From RZZS01 sp964491785 (GTDB lineage Bacteria; Pseudomonadota; Alphaproteobacteria; Micavibrionales; Micavibrionaceae): a stretch of 64,000 bases of DNA. The notes under the pieces were generated by a model, which was not told the origin of the DNA, did no database searches, and saw only the letters and a program-made list of their open reading frames with translations. Below, piece after piece: positions 50,638 to 60,420 of this stretch. Made by a program: the position numbers and the translations under genes. Each line of letters begins with the position of its first letter. The first letter of the stretch is position 1. The stretch is from contig CAZBGS010000008.1 of NCBI GenBank assembly GCA_964491785.1, positions 40,201 to 104,200 of the forward strand, written 5' to 3'.

Positions 50638-53600
50638 ATGAAACGGCTCGCCGGTAAGTTCTTCTGTAAATGCATGGTGGTTGCGTTTGAAGCCATGGCG
50701 GTAATCGCAGGACTTCTCGCGATAATGTGCGGTGCGGCGCTATGGCGGCTTTCCTCGGGGCCGGTATCGATTGACTTCGCGCGTGAATATGTCGAACACG
50801 CCTTAAGCTTTCCTGAAAGCGGTATCGGCGTCACTGTCGGAAAGATGGTTCTTCAGTGGCCCGATCCCGGCTATCCGGTAATGATCGGCCTTAAAGACGT
50901 AAGGATTACCAGCGAGGGACAGACCGACGTGTTTTCGGTAGACGAAGTTGGCCTGGTTATGTCTCTTTATTCCCTTGCCTCAGGGACTATTAAACCGCAG
51001 TCGATATTGCTCAAAAAACCTTCTCTTCGCATAAGGCGTTCCGAAGAAGGGGCCTTCAGTCTGGCCTTGCCTCTGCCTCTCAGCGGTGGCGACGGGTCGC
51101 TGGAGAGTATCGCAACGGATTTCAAAAACTGGGCCGCCGGTTCCGCGGGCGATCACCTCCCTGATTTTTTATCCGAATTCGAATTTTTTGAAATTCGGAA
51201 TGCCAGTCTTATGCTGGAGGATCATAAACTTGGAATGACATGGTTTCTGCCAGAGGTTAATTTCTCGGCGGAACGCGACGAGAACGGGGCCAATGCGGCG
51301 GTGAGCGTCAAAATTCCAGGAGGAATGAAAACTGCAAAAGTAAGGGCCTCGCTGATATACAGGATTGAAACCGATGTTTTCAATTTCTCCTGCGAGACCA
51401 GCGACTTCGACCCAAACATCCTCGCCCGCAAATTCGACAGGCTCTCAGCCCTTGGCGGCCACGCCTTTCTGGTCGATGCTTCCTTCAAGGCATGGATGGA
51501 CGGACAGCTGAACGTCAGTTCGATCAAAGCCGATATTTCCTCAAAAGGCGGAACCTTGAATTTCCCCCGCCTGTACGATGAACCGAAATCTTTCGATTCC
51601 TTTGTCCTGGCCGCCGAATACGGAGCCGGAAACGGAGCGCTTAACGTTTCGCACGCAGAATTTTCTTTCGAGGGCGTAAAGATCAGGGCGTCGGCGGGAG
51701 CGGACTTAAGCAAGGAGCAAATAGAGATTCCCCTGACAGTCTATGTAGAAACTGTTCCGCTTGAGACTGTGAAAAAATCCTTGCCGTTAATTATGGAAGG
51801 CACAACCGCTCATAAATGGCTGTCAGGCCGCCTGTCAAACGGGCGTTTTCACGATGTGAAGCTGGCAGCCGTACTGCTGCTTGACAGAAAAGAAAGCAGG
51901 CCGGAAATGAAGAAATTGCATACGGGTTTCCGGTTTGAGAACGTCGATATCGATTATCAGGCGCCCTTGATGCCCGCCAGAAACTCCATCGGGGCCGGCG
52001 AGTTCGACTATGCCGAAAACAAGCTTACGATAACCGGCGAAAAGGCCGATGTCGGCGAGCTCAAGGCAAGCAATATCAAGGTGGATTTTACCGATGTTAT
52101 GACGGCAGGCGGCGGCATGGTAAGCATTGACCTCGATATCAAGGGGCCGCTTTCCACTGTGCTTGCATATTTATCTTCCGAACCTATCGGCTATGGCGGA
52201 GAACTTGGACTTGATCCGAAAGCGGTAAAAGGATTCTCAGACCTGAAACTGAATTTAAGCTTCCCTACGGTGAAGGATCTGCTGAAGGATCAGGTAAAAA
52301 TAAGCGCTAAAGGCGCTTTCAAGGAAGTGCTGCTGCCCGGAATCGTTTCCGGTCTTGATTTAAGCGGCGGCCCGTTAAGCGTTAATGTAGGCGATGAATC
52401 CTTCGAACTCTCAGGCAAAGGAATGCTTGGCGGGCGGGAGATTGATTTCGAATGGAAAGAGTTCTTCAACCCTCAAGGCAAGCCTTTCTCAAGCCAGGTA
52501 AAGGCGAGGCTTGGCGCAGACAGAGAGATGCGCGAGCATTTTGGCATCGAGCTTGACGAGTACCTGAGCGGGACGTTACCGGTAGAACTCATCTATACTT
52601 CGCAGGAATCCGGCAGCAGCCATATAGACCTTGCCGCCGATCTTACTCCGGCGATAGTCAGATTTGATCCGCTGGAATATCTCAAGCCGCTAGGATCTCC
52701 AGGACAGGCCGGTTTACGGCTGACACTTTCCAACGGCAACCCAGTGGAGGTCAACAATCTTAAAATAAACGCAAAAGATCTTTCCCTGTCTGAGGGGCGC
52801 CTTCAGTTTGGCAGAGTGAACGGGGAAATTGACGTTATCAAGGCCAATATCGGAAACCTTCAGATGGGCAGCAATAATTTCTCTCTCGATTACGAGCGTG
52901 AAACCACCGGCCTGATAAAAATGGCGCTCAACGGTCTGTTTCTTGATGCGCAGCCGTTCCTGAAAGGCAGAGACAGGCAGAAAAAAAACCGGTTGAAAGA
53001 AACAACTGCGGAGCCGCCGATGATAATATCGGCCGGCGTTGCGACGATGCGAACCGGAGAAGGCCGGTTTATCAAAAATGTCAAGCTGTATACTGCCGTC
53101 AATCCCGGCGGAGAAATCACCCAGCTCGAAATGGACGCCACTAGCGGCAACGGCACCATCTATCTTCGCTACAAGCCCGATGCATCCACCGGACGCAAGG
53201 AGTTCCGTATGGAAGCTACCGATGCCGGGGCAACCCTGCGGGCATTTGGCATCTATGAGAGCGTGGAAGGCGGCAAGCTGATTATTCGGGGAGATCCCAC
53301 CGGCTATGCCATTCGCAGCGGCGATCTTGCCGGAGTTGCGCAACTGACAGATTTCCGGGTAATCGACGCCCCGGTGCTGGCAAGGCTGCTGAGCGCGATG
53401 AGCCTGCCCGGCATCGGGCAGCTGCTAGGCAACGAGGGCGTGGTGTTCACAAGGCTGGAGGCCCAGTTCGACTGGCTGTCGCGGCCTCAGGGGGCCCTGC
53501 TCGTGGTCAGGGAAGGACGCACTTCCGGCAACTCTCTGGGCCTGACATTTGAAGGCGTCGTCGACCGGCAGACCAACCAGATAAATCTTTCCGGAACCAT

Positions 53601-53799
53601 AGTGCCCCTTTCGATGCTCAATTCAATAGTCGGGGTGATACCTCTGGTCGGAGAGCTTCTGGCAGGCGGCTCGGGAGGAGCAATGTTTGCCGCGACCTAC
53701 ACGGTCAAGGGAGACCTCAGGAACCCGGACGTTTCCGTCAACCCGCTGGCGGCTCTGGCACCAGGGATATTGCGGCGAATTCTGTTCGAGGGCGGGTAG
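50638..53799 (+). CDS. AsmA-like/DUF3971 family protein (YhdP-like)
   Basis: 1053 aa. One N-terminal transmembrane helix (about 12-38, FEAMAVIAGLLAIMCGAALW) followed by a very long periplasmic beta-rich chain, including the C-terminal AsmA-like segment (GVVFTRLEAQFDWLSRP, SLGLTFEGVVDRQTNQINLSGTIVPL, ending VGELLAGG...AATYTVKGDLRNPDVSVNPLAALAPG at 1000-1045). Such proteins form bridges moving phospholipid from inner to outer membrane. The AsmA-family call is secure; the particular paralogue is not. Confidence 0.88.
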   Translation: MKRLAGKFFCKCMVVAFEAMAVIAGLLAIMCGAALWRLSSGPVSIDFAREYVEHALSFPESGIGVTVGKMVLQWPDPGYPVMIGLKDVRITSEGQTDVFSVDEVGLVMSLYSLASGTIKPQSILLKKPSLRIRRSEEGAFSLALPLPLSGGDGSLESIATDFKNWAAGSAGDHLPDFLSEFEFFEIRNASLMLEDHKLGMTWFLPEVNFSAERDENGANAAVSVKIPGGMKTAKVRASLIYRIETDVFNFSCETSDFDPNILARKFDRLSALGGHAFLVDASFKAWMDGQLNVSSIKADISSKGGTLNFPRLYDEPKSFDSFVLAAEYGAGNGALNVSHAEFSFEGVKIRASAGADLSKEQIEIPLTVYVETVPLETVKKSLPLIMEGTTAHKWLSGRLSNGRFHDVKLAAVLLLDRKESRPEMKKLHTGFRFENVDIDYQAPLMPARNSIGAGEFDYAENKLTITGEKADVGELKASNIKVDFTDVMTAGGGMVSIDLDIKGPLSTVLAYLSSEPIGYGGELGLDPKAVKGFSDLKLNLSFPTVKDLLKDQVKISAKGAFKEVLLPGIVSGLDLSGGPLSVNVGDESFELSGKGMLGGREIDFEWKEFFNPQGKPFSSQVKARLGADREMREHFGIELDEYLSGTLPVELIYTSQESGSSHIDLAADLTPAIVRFDPLEYLKPLGSPGQAGLRLTLSNGNPVEVNNLKINAKDLSLSEGRLQFGRVNGEIDVIKANIGNLQMGSNNFSLDYERETTGLIKMALNGLFLDAQPFLKGRDRQKKNRLKETTAEPPMIISAGVATMRTGEGRFIKNVKLYTAVNPGGEITQLEMDATSGNGTIYLRYKPDASTGRKEFRMEATDAGATLRAFGIYESVEGGKLIIRGDPTGYAIRSGDLAGVAQLTDFRVIDAPVLARLLSAMSLPGIGQLLGNEGVVFTRLEAQFDWLSRPQGALLVVREGRTSGNSLGLTFEGVVDRQTNQINLSGTIVPLSMLNSIVGVIPLVGELLAGGSGGAMFAATYTVKGDLRNPDVSVNPLAALAPGILRRILFEGG

Positions 53800-53941
53800 A
53801 TCTTCATAACCTTGTAGCATCGCATATCCTTCGATCGCCGAAGGCAAAGGCGGAGTACTTACGGTAACCGTGAAAAATGATTTGCACACGCAATGATTTT
53901 GTTTAATAGTAGAGTTTCAATTTAATAAACGAGAATACACC

Positions 53942-54346
53942 ATGCAGTTCCAGGCTGTTTTAATAATTACTATATGTTGTTTTCTTTTGTCGGGCTGTGC
54001 CCAGAAAGCATCTTGGCATGCTGATAATGTATCACGCACCGAGAAACCAACCCTTACCGTAGGTGAAGTTCAGAGGAACATCAAAAGAGGTATGTCTGGA
54101 GGTGAAGTTGCTGAAGTTTTAGGCTCACCGAATGTCGTTTCGACAGATGAGAATGGCAACGAAATCTGGATATATGACAGATTTTATACCGAAAAGGTTG
54201 TTTCAGGAAGTAATGGGCTGACCTTGACGCTAAGTGATATTGGTGCTGGAGCAGCACGCTCATCGCAATCAACTATAACTGTAATAATAAAATATAATGC
54301 AGATAAAAAGGTACGTGACTTCGCTTATCATAAATCCAGCTTCTAG
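53942..54346 (+). CDS. Lipoprotein with SmpA/OmlA-like domain
   Basis: 134 aa. Lipobox LLSGC with Cys19 and an N-terminal signal. Mature part: VQRNIKRGMSGGEVAEVLGSPN is the helix-turn typical of SmpA/OmlA (BamE-like) domains, then the strand region GNEIWIYD. It is AT-rich compared with its neighbours. First of three lipoprotein genes with short gaps (19 and 14 bp). Probably outer-membrane attached. Confidence 0.75.
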   Translation: MQFQAVLIITICCFLLSGCAQKASWHADNVSRTEKPTLTVGEVQRNIKRGMSGGEVAEVLGSPNVVSTDENGNEIWIYDRFYTEKVVSGSNGLTLTLSDIGAGAARSSQSTITVIIKYNADKKVRDFAYHKSSF

Positions 54347-54365
54347 AGTCCGAAAGATATAAAAT

Positions 54366-54896
54366 ATGCGCACTTTTTTTCAGCTTTTCTTTTTCTTTTT
54401 TGTAGCTTTGATTTTATCATCCTGCAACCAGACTATTCCGAAAGAAGCCCTGCAATTAACTCACGAAAGCTTTGAGTTAAGGCATTTACAAACCCGTTCT
54501 TTTGAGACACCAAATGAAAAAAAACTACTGACTGCAGGGGCGGGTGTTTTACAAGATTTAGGGTTTAATATTGATGAATCCGAAACGGGTCTCGGAGTTA
54601 TCGTAGGCTCAAAAGACCGAGATGCTACAGAGGCGGGGCAAGTTGCTGCGATGATATTAGTAGCTGCCTTAGGCGGTGGCGCTATGCCTATAGACAGAAA
54701 TCAAAAGATTCGCGCATCGCTGGTTACTTATCCGGCAGGAAAAGGTCAAACAAAACTTCGTGTGACGTTCCAGCGTATCGTTTGGAATACACAAGGGCAG
54801 GTTTCAAAAACGCAAAGCATTAAAGATCCTGCAATATATCAGGAGTTCTTTGAAAAGCTTTCAAAATCCGTCTTCCTTGAGGCTCACGAAATATAA
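54366..54896 (+). CDS. Lipoprotein, paralogue of the next gene
   Basis: 176 aa. Lipobox LSSC with Cys20. Conserved segments shared with the next gene: LRHLQTRSFET, VLQDLGFNIDESETGLGVI, and the C-terminal YQEFFEKLSKSVFLEAHE. It has an extra Ala/Gly-rich insertion (about 95-115: AAMILVAALGGGA). Unknown function. AT-rich composition and paralogy with the following gene suggest transfer of a small cassette. Confidence 0.7.
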   Translation: MRTFFQLFFFFFVALILSSCNQTIPKEALQLTHESFELRHLQTRSFETPNEKKLLTAGAGVLQDLGFNIDESETGLGVIVGSKDRDATEAGQVAAMILVAALGGGAMPIDRNQKIRASLVTYPAGKGQTKLRVTFQRIVWNTQGQVSKTQSIKDPAIYQEFFEKLSKSVFLEAHEI

Positions 54897-54910
54897 AGGA
54901 AACCTTACCA

Positions 54911-55333
54911 ATGAAAAATTTTATAAGCCTACTTCTTGTATTCAGTTGCTTTTTTTTGACGGGGTGCCAGACTACTTCCATGAATCAAGTTATGGAAACA
55001 TCCGAATCTCAGGTTGCCCTTCGCCAAATACAAACCCGCGCCTTTGACACCACCGATAACACCAAAACATTACGTACGGCCATAGCGACACTACAGGACT
55101 TGGGGTTTGTTATTGATAAAGCAGACAATGAACTTGGTACTGTAAGCGGTACAAAATTGGATGGCTATCAACTGCGCTTGACTGTAACCGTACGACCACG
55201 AGGCAATAAGCAAACCCTAGTACGAGCAAACGCTACTTATAATATTACGCCTGTGGAAAACCCAGAGCCTTACCAGCAATTTTTTGTAGCGCTTGAAAAA
55301 GCGATGTTTCTGACAGCACATGAAGTCGATTGA
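54911..55333 (+). CDS. Lipoprotein, paralogue of the previous gene
   Basis: 140 aa. Lipobox LTGC with Cys19. LRQIQTRAFDT, TLQDLGFVIDKADNELGTV and YQQFFVALEKAMFLTAHE match the preceding paralogue, without the Ala/Gly insertion. Possibly paired outer-membrane lipoproteins; function unknown. Confidence 0.7.
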   Translation: MKNFISLLLVFSCFFLTGCQTTSMNQVMETSESQVALRQIQTRAFDTTDNTKTLRTAIATLQDLGFVIDKADNELGTVSGTKLDGYQLRLTVTVRPRGNKQTLVRANATYNITPVENPEPYQQFFVALEKAMFLTAHEVD

Positions 55334-55421
55334 AAGTGCCCCTTCCAAAGCTAGTAATTCTGCCGGGTTTGTTGATTAAGGATCTACAAATTATATAATT
55401 GAAAATCATCATACGGTGCCT

Positions 55422-55462
55422 GTCCAAAAGCCCCGGTGGATACCGGTTTTCGTCGGCATGAC
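55422..55462. repeat. Small dispersed palindromic element
   Basis: The minus strand reads gtcatgccgacgaaaaccgg followed by tatccaccggggcttttgg, the pattern of short repeats (gtcatgccggcgaaagccggtatcc type) dispersed in many proteobacterial genomes. It contains the near-palindrome ccggtggataccgg. No second full copy is seen in this window. Confidence 0.35.
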
Positions 55463-55498
55463 GGTTTGAGAACTTGCAGAGGAGAATAGCTCGCCTGC

Positions 55499-56746
55499 TC
55501 AACCGGCTTTTTTGATCAGGGCGTGTTTTTTCTTGCTGGTCGAGATCTTGACGAAGCCGTTATCGTTGAGGTCGGAGGCGGTTATTACGAAAGAAACCGA
55601 CTGCACCGGCCTGTCGTTTATCCTGGCTCCGCCCTGTTCGATCACCCGCCGCGCGTCGCTTTTGGTCGCGGTGAGGCCGGCGGCACAGGCCGCGTCGACG
55701 AATGGAACGCCTTGATCCAGATTGAGGGCGACTGTCGGCAGATCCTCGCCAACCCCGCCTTTTTCGAAGACCGAGCGGGCGGTTTCTGCGGCGTCGAGAG
55801 CGGTTTTTTCGCCGTGGCAGAGTTTCGTGGTCTCGAAGGCCAGCACTTTTTTGGCATCGTTTATTTCCTGCCCCTGAAGCTTTTCCAGCTTTTCCACCTC
55901 GGCGATCGGAAGCATGGTAAAGCGGCGCAGCAGGGTAGAGACCATAGCATCGTCGACATTACGCCAGTACTGGTAATAGTCGTAGGGGCTTAGCATCGTG
56001 GAGCTTAGCCATATCGCGCCCTTCTCGGTCTTGCCCATCTTGACGCCGTCCGGAGTGGTGAGCAGCGGGGCGGTAAGGGCGAAGAGCTGCACCTGATCCG
56101 ACTTGTGAGCAAGATCGACCCCGTTAATGATATTGCCCCACTGGTCGGAGCCTCCCATCTGGAGGACTGTGCCGTAGCGGCGGTATAGCTCCAGGAAGTC
56201 GTAGCCCTGCATGACCATGTAGTTGAATTCCAGCAGCGAAAGCGGGCTTTCGCGCTCCAGACGGGATTTGACCGAATCGTAGGAAAGCATGCGGTTGACG
56301 GTAAAATGCCTGCCGTAATCACGCAGGAATTCAAGATAGTTAAGCGAATCCAGCCAGTCGTTGTTATTGACCATCATCGCGTCAGACGGCCCGGATCCGT
56401 AGCGCAGGAACTGGGTGAAGCAGGTGGTTCGGATTTGCTCCATATTGGCTTCGATGGTTTCGTCGTCGAGAAGCTTGCGCTGTTCGGCCTTGAATGAGGG
56501 ATCGCCGATCTTGCTGGTGCCGCCGCCCATCAGGGTTATCGGTTTGTGGCCGCATTCCTGAAACCAGCGCAGCATCATAATTCCGGTAAGATTGCCTATA
56601 TGCAGGCTCCGGGCGGTGGGGTCAAAGCCGATATAGGCGCTTTGCACGCCTTCGCAAAGCTTGCGATCGAGGCCTTCGAAGTCGCTGCACTGATTGATTA
56701 ATCCGCGCTGCGAGAGAACATTTAAAAAATCGCTTTTGTATTCCAT
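55499..56746 (-). CDS. tyrS: Tyrosyl-tRNA synthetase
   Basis: 415 aa class I synthetase. HIGH is HIGN (49-52, GFDPTARSLHIGN), KMSKS is KMGKT (about 231), and the tyrosine pocket YNFLELY-type YDFLELYRRYGT with QMGGSDQWGNI is present. A C-terminal S4 domain (INDRPVQ, ARRVIEQGGARI) completes it. Divergent from anmK by 105 bp. Assignment firm. Confidence 0.96.
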   Translation of the reverse strand: MEYKSDFLNVLSQRGLINQCSDFEGLDRKLCEGVQSAYIGFDPTARSLHIGNLTGIMMLRWFQECGHKPITLMGGGTSKIGDPSFKAEQRKLLDDETIEANMEQIRTTCFTQFLRYGSGPSDAMMVNNNDWLDSLNYLEFLRDYGRHFTVNRMLSYDSVKSRLERESPLSLLEFNYMVMQGYDFLELYRRYGTVLQMGGSDQWGNIINGVDLAHKSDQVQLFALTAPLLTTPDGVKMGKTEKGAIWLSSTMLSPYDYYQYWRNVDDAMVSTLLRRFTMLPIAEVEKLEKLQGQEINDAKKVLAFETTKLCHGEKTALDAAETARSVFEKGGVGEDLPTVALNLDQGVPFVDAACAAGLTATKSDARRVIEQGGARINDRPVQSVSFVITASDLNDNGFVKISTSKKKHALIKKAG

Positions 56747-56851
56747 AGATATTTGTATATGCGGGCCTTTGCGTAATGTCCAGCCGGATAAGCTCTGAGA
56801 GCGTCAAGTTTTCACTTAACTTGCGAGCGGTTTATCGCTATCCCTTTATGT

Positions 56852-57961
56852 ATGGGCGATGGAAAAGAATATATGGCCATAGGGCTGATGAGCGGAACGT
56901 CGGTCGATGCGATCGACGCGGCTCTGCTGCTTACCGACGGCGAAAGGAAAGTCCGGCCTCTGGGGTTTACTTCTCTGCCTTTCGATCCGGATCTGCGTCT
57001 GGAAATTCTCGGCTGCATGGGAGAGAGAGATGACAAGAGCGGGCGCATCAAAAAGATCGAGAAAGAGATCACCCTCGCCCATTCCGACGCGGTGCGCGAG
57101 CTGATGATGATAGCGGACGTCAGGCCTTCGGATATCGACGTCATCGGTTTTCACGGTCAGACGATCACCCATGATCCCGCCTCGCTGTTCTCGTGGCAGC
57201 TCGGTGACGGGGCGCTGATGGCGGCAGAGCTTGGAATCGACGTTGTCTGCGATTTCCGCAGTGCCGATATCAGGGCGGGTGGCCAGGGCGCTCCGCTGCT
57301 GCCTCTCTATCACAGGGCGCTGGTGGCGTCCTGCGGATTGCCTTATCCGGTCGCGGTGCTCAATATCGGCGGGATCGCCAATGTCACCTTTATAGGGGGA
57401 GCGAGCGAGGAAGAGATCATAGCTTTCGATACCGGCCCAGGGAATGCCCTGCTCAACGATTTCCTGTACCGACGCAGGCAGCAGACTTTCGATCGCGACG
57501 GCATGCTCGCGGCCTCGGGAACAATAAATCAGGACGCGCTGATGAGATGGCTGTCGGATCCCTACTTTTCCGCAAGACCGCCGAAATCGCTTGATCGCAA
57601 CCAACTGGAGGTTTCAGGGCTGGCGATGCTTTCGGATGCCGAGGGCGCGGCCACGCTTACGGCTTTCACGGTTTTTGCGGTTAGAGAATCGTTCAAGTTC
57701 CTTCCGCGTTTCCCGGATGAACTGCTGGTTACCGGCGGGGGGAGGAAGAACGCGGCGATCATGGCGGGTTTGTGCCGGGTTCTGGAAATGCCGGTGCGGC
57801 CTGTGGAGGATTACGGCTGGAAAGGCGACGCCATGGAGGCCGAGGGGTTTGCTTATCTGGCGGTGCGCAGCCTGCTCGGCCTGCATCTGAGCCTGCCGAA
57901 AACGACCGGAGTGCCTCGCCCGGTCAGCGGCGGCAGGATATTCAAAACCTCGCGAAGATAA
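56852..57961 (+). CDS. anmK: Anhydro-N-acetylmuramic acid kinase
   Basis: 369 aa. It phosphorylates and opens 1,6-anhydroMurNAc from peptidoglycan recycling. IGLMSGTSVDAIDA is the ATPase (Hsp70/actin-fold) phosphate-1 motif; FHGQTITHDP, VCDFRSADIRAGGQGAP with the catalytic Asp, and GPGNALLND are family signatures. An ATG at 56873 (MAIGLMSG) is an alternative start. It ends 5 bp before the next gene. Wall recycling fits a cell producing wall hydrolases nearby. Confidence 0.94.
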   Translation: MGDGKEYMAIGLMSGTSVDAIDAALLLTDGERKVRPLGFTSLPFDPDLRLEILGCMGERDDKSGRIKKIEKEITLAHSDAVRELMMIADVRPSDIDVIGFHGQTITHDPASLFSWQLGDGALMAAELGIDVVCDFRSADIRAGGQGAPLLPLYHRALVASCGLPYPVAVLNIGGIANVTFIGGASEEEIIAFDTGPGNALLNDFLYRRRQQTFDRDGMLAASGTINQDALMRWLSDPYFSARPPKSLDRNQLEVSGLAMLSDAEGAATLTAFTVFAVRESFKFLPRFPDELLVTGGGRKNAAIMAGLCRVLEMPVRPVEDYGWKGDAMEAEGFAYLAVRSLLGLHLSLPKTTGVPRPVSGGRIFKTSRR

Positions 57962-57966
57962 CCCGC

Positions 57967-58953
57967 ATGCCGGAGATTCTCGCACCTTCCAGATCCTCGA
58001 TTGCCAGAGCGGCTCAGAGCCTTCGCGCCGGCTCGCTGGTGGCTTTTCCGACGGAGACGGTATACGGCCTCGGGGCCAACGCGCTGGACGATATGGCCGT
58101 GGCCAGGATCTTCGAGGCCAAGGGCAGACCGCAGTTCAATCCGCTGATAATTCATGCTGGCGACGCCCGCGAAGCTTTCGGGTATGTCGAGGCGGACGAT
58201 ATTGCGCGGGAACTCGCGGAATGTCTGTGGCCGGGGCCGATGACGCTGATTTTGCCGAAGCGCGAGGGATGCGGCATTTCCGAGCTTGCCAGCGCGGGGC
58301 TTGCGACACTGGCGGTAAGAGTGCCGCGGCACGAGGTGGCGCAGGAACTGCTGCGGGCGGCGGGAGTGCCGATAGCCGCGCCAAGCGCCAACCGTTCCGG
58401 CTCGATCAGCCCGACGACGCCGCAGCATGTTCAAGAAAGTCTTGGCGACCGCATAGGTATTATCCTTGCCGGAGGGCCTTGTGAAGTGGGGCTGGAATCG
58501 ACGGTGATCGACCTTAGCGACGGCAGTCCGGTTATTCTAAGGCCCGGAGCGGTTACCGCCGAGGACATCGAGAAGGCGGCTGGGGTGAGAGCAAGTTACG
58601 ATTTCGGCGAGAGCGAACGCCCGCGATCTCCGGGCCAGCTTCTGCGGCACTACGCGCCGGGGGCAAGCCTGCGGCTCGACGCTGTGGACGTGGAGGACGG
58701 GGAGGCGCTGCTGGCTTTCGGCTCGCTGAAATTTATGGGGATCAGGAGCGGGGGTTTTGCAAAAGACCTGCCCGAAGGAATGCTGCTGAATTTAAGCGAA
58801 AAAGGCGATCTGACCGAGGCCGCGGCCAACCTGTTCAGCATGCTGCGCAAACTGGACGCCTCGGGAGCCGGACGGATAGCGGTAATGCCAATCCCGGATA
58901 AAGGCCTTGGCATAGCGATTAATGACAGGCTGAGAAGAGCGGCGAGTTCGTGA
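57967..58953 (+). CDS. L-threonylcarbamoyladenylate synthase (Sua5/YrdC)
   Basis: 328 aa. Sua5/YrdC domain: FPTETVYGLGANA, KGRPQFNPL, WPGPMTLILP, LAVRVPRH and APSANRSGSISPT. It makes threonylcarbamoyl-AMP for the universal tRNA modification t6A37. A C-terminal Sua5 domain of about 110 residues (from SPGQLLRHYAPG) is present, so this is the long Sua5 type rather than the short TsaC. It starts 5 bp after anmK and ends 1 bp before the convergent tRNA gene. Confidence 0.93.
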   Translation: MPEILAPSRSSIARAAQSLRAGSLVAFPTETVYGLGANALDDMAVARIFEAKGRPQFNPLIIHAGDAREAFGYVEADDIARELAECLWPGPMTLILPKREGCGISELASAGLATLAVRVPRHEVAQELLRAAGVPIAAPSANRSGSISPTTPQHVQESLGDRIGIILAGGPCEVGLESTVIDLSDGSPVILRPGAVTAEDIEKAAGVRASYDFGESERPRSPGQLLRHYAPGASLRLDAVDVEDGEALLAFGSLKFMGIRSGGFAKDLPEGMLLNLSEKGDLTEAAANLFSMLRKLDASGAGRIAVMPIPDKGLGIAINDRLRRAASS

Positions 58954-58954
58954 G

Positions 58955-59030
<76 letters not shown>

Positions 59031-59112
59031 GTTCGCATTGGAATAATGTCCTTCTTAAAGCAGATGGCAATGCAATAGCAATTCTTTTGTTTTACAAGAG
59101 AGATGCTGCTAC

Positions 59113-59610
59113 TCAGTCCTTCTTGCGGAACTGGTCGAGGGAGACCACTTCGCCGGTTTTGTCGGTGCGCGGTTTTTTTGCCGGTTTTGCTTCGCCTTCC
59201 CGATCTTCATCTTCAAGGTCGAGAAGGTCGGCTTCGTCGAGGTCGTCGCCTAGAGGCTGGAACTGAAGCGCGAAATTAACCGAAGGATCGGCGAATATGC
59301 TAATAGACCCCAGCGGTATGGTCAGCCGTTCGGGGACGTTGTTGAACGATAGCGTAACGCTCATTTTGTCCTTGTCGACGGTAAGGTCGTAAAACTGGTA
59401 TTGAAGGACGATGGTCATTTCACCGGGATATCGTTCCCGAAGATAGTCGGGGATGACCACCCCAGGGTAATCGGTCATGAAGGTTATGTAGAAATGATGG
59501 TCACCGGGCAGACCGTCATTCATCACTTCCTCGACAGCCTGACGAACGACGCCGCGCAGGGCGCCTTCCACCATCTTGTCGTAACGCAAACTATCTTCTT
59601 TTACAGCCAT
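59113..59610 (-). CDS. sspB: ClpXP adaptor SspB, alphaproteobacterial type
   Basis: 165 aa. N-terminal substrate-binding domain (DGLPGDHHFYITFMTDYPGV, LREIYP-like LRERYPGEMTIVLQYQFYDL, FNNVPERLTIPLGSI) with a flexible acidic linker and a C-terminal ClpX-docking tail (GEVVSLDQFRKK). It delivers ssrA-tagged proteins to ClpXP. The distinct C-terminal motif is the alphaproteobacterial version. Minus strand, 82 bp from the tRNA gene. Confidence 0.92.
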   Translation of the reverse strand: MAVKEDSLRYDKMVEGALRGVVRQAVEEVMNDGLPGDHHFYITFMTDYPGVVIPDYLRERYPGEMTIVLQYQFYDLTVDKDKMSVTLSFNNVPERLTIPLGSISIFADPSVNFALQFQPLGDDLDEADLLDLEDEDREGEAKPAKKPRTDKTGEVVSLDQFRKKD

Positions 59611-59786
59611 AACTCTCTATTTGATCCCTGACCGGATAAAAACAAAACAAATCAGCAGAATCCAAACTAATGCGGCGGCGAGACGGAGACAAGTTTCATT
59701 TATCTGCAAACACCCCGATAATGAAAATTGTTCAGCAAAAAACCGGTAAGAAAGAAAAAATTTTACATAAATTTGATATAAGGCGA

Positions 59787-59816
59787 TTGACATTTAAAAC
59801 CACGCTATAATATACT
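59787..59816 (+). promoter_or_regulatory. Promoter of the 173-aa gene
   Basis: TTGACA (59787-59792) and TATACT (59811-59816), 18-bp spacer, 12 bp before the start codon. A closer TATAAT at 59806 leaves only 13 bp and is less likely. The short leader leaves room for little more than the GAGG ribosome-binding site. Confidence 0.55.
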
Positions 59817-59828
59817 TGCATAAGAGGT

Positions 59829-60350
59829 ATGCAATTGATGCATGATACGGCGGTTTTAAAATATATATCTTTTGATGAACGCGTCTTCCGGAACGGGCCC
59901 GTTTTGCTGGATGATGGTATTTACAGCCATATGATGATTGCAGATCAGGACGAGTACCTGCCATTGATAAAGGATCTGTCCGGCGGAGAGTATACGCTGC
60001 TGGTTTCCGCCATCGAGAGCTACGGCAAGGTGGCTCTGGAATTTTCGCTTTATTCTGCGGAGCACAAGAGTATGAAAAGGAAGGTCGTCTGGCTGGACGG
60101 ATTTCGTCTGAAGATGCCGTTTTTCGCCACTTCCTGCGAGAGAGAGGATTACCGCAATTCAGCCTATGCCATGATTCTCGAACAGAACCTTGACGAGTGG
60201 TTTGCCGAATCAGACGGCTATTTCTTTGAAACTCTCGGCATCTTTACTCGAACGGTATTGGAAGACACCTTTGGCGATGTCTTTACCCAGGTTTTTGGCG
60301 ATCCGGAAACGTCCGTAACTCATCCGGCACATCAGACGACCATCCACTAA
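59829..60350 (+). CDS. Hypothetical protein
   Basis: 173 aa without signal peptide; an alpha/beta protein with YISFDERVFRNGPVLLDDG, EYTLLVSAIESYGKVALEF and a C-terminal helix (AYAMILEQNLDEWF, FFETLGIFTRTVLEDTFGD). GAGG precedes the ATG at 59829; a second ATG lies 9 bp downstream. Driven by its own consensus-like promoter. No family recognised. Confidence 0.6.
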   Translation: MQLMHDTAVLKYISFDERVFRNGPVLLDDGIYSHMMIADQDEYLPLIKDLSGGEYTLLVSAIESYGKVALEFSLYSAEHKSMKRKVVWLDGFRLKMPFFATSCEREDYRNSAYAMILEQNLDEWFAESDGYFFETLGIFTRTVLEDTFGDVFTQVFGDPETSVTHPAHQTTIH

Positions 60351-60420
60351 GCCAATTGTTCTGCTGCTATCCTCTAGATCGCTTTGCCGCTTTCTGCGAC
60401 TGGCAAGACGTTTCGCTGGC

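Noticed and set aside
59806..59811. TATAAT as -10 with TTGACA at 59787
   Set aside because: The spacing of 13 bp is too short; TATACT at 59811 gives 18 bp.
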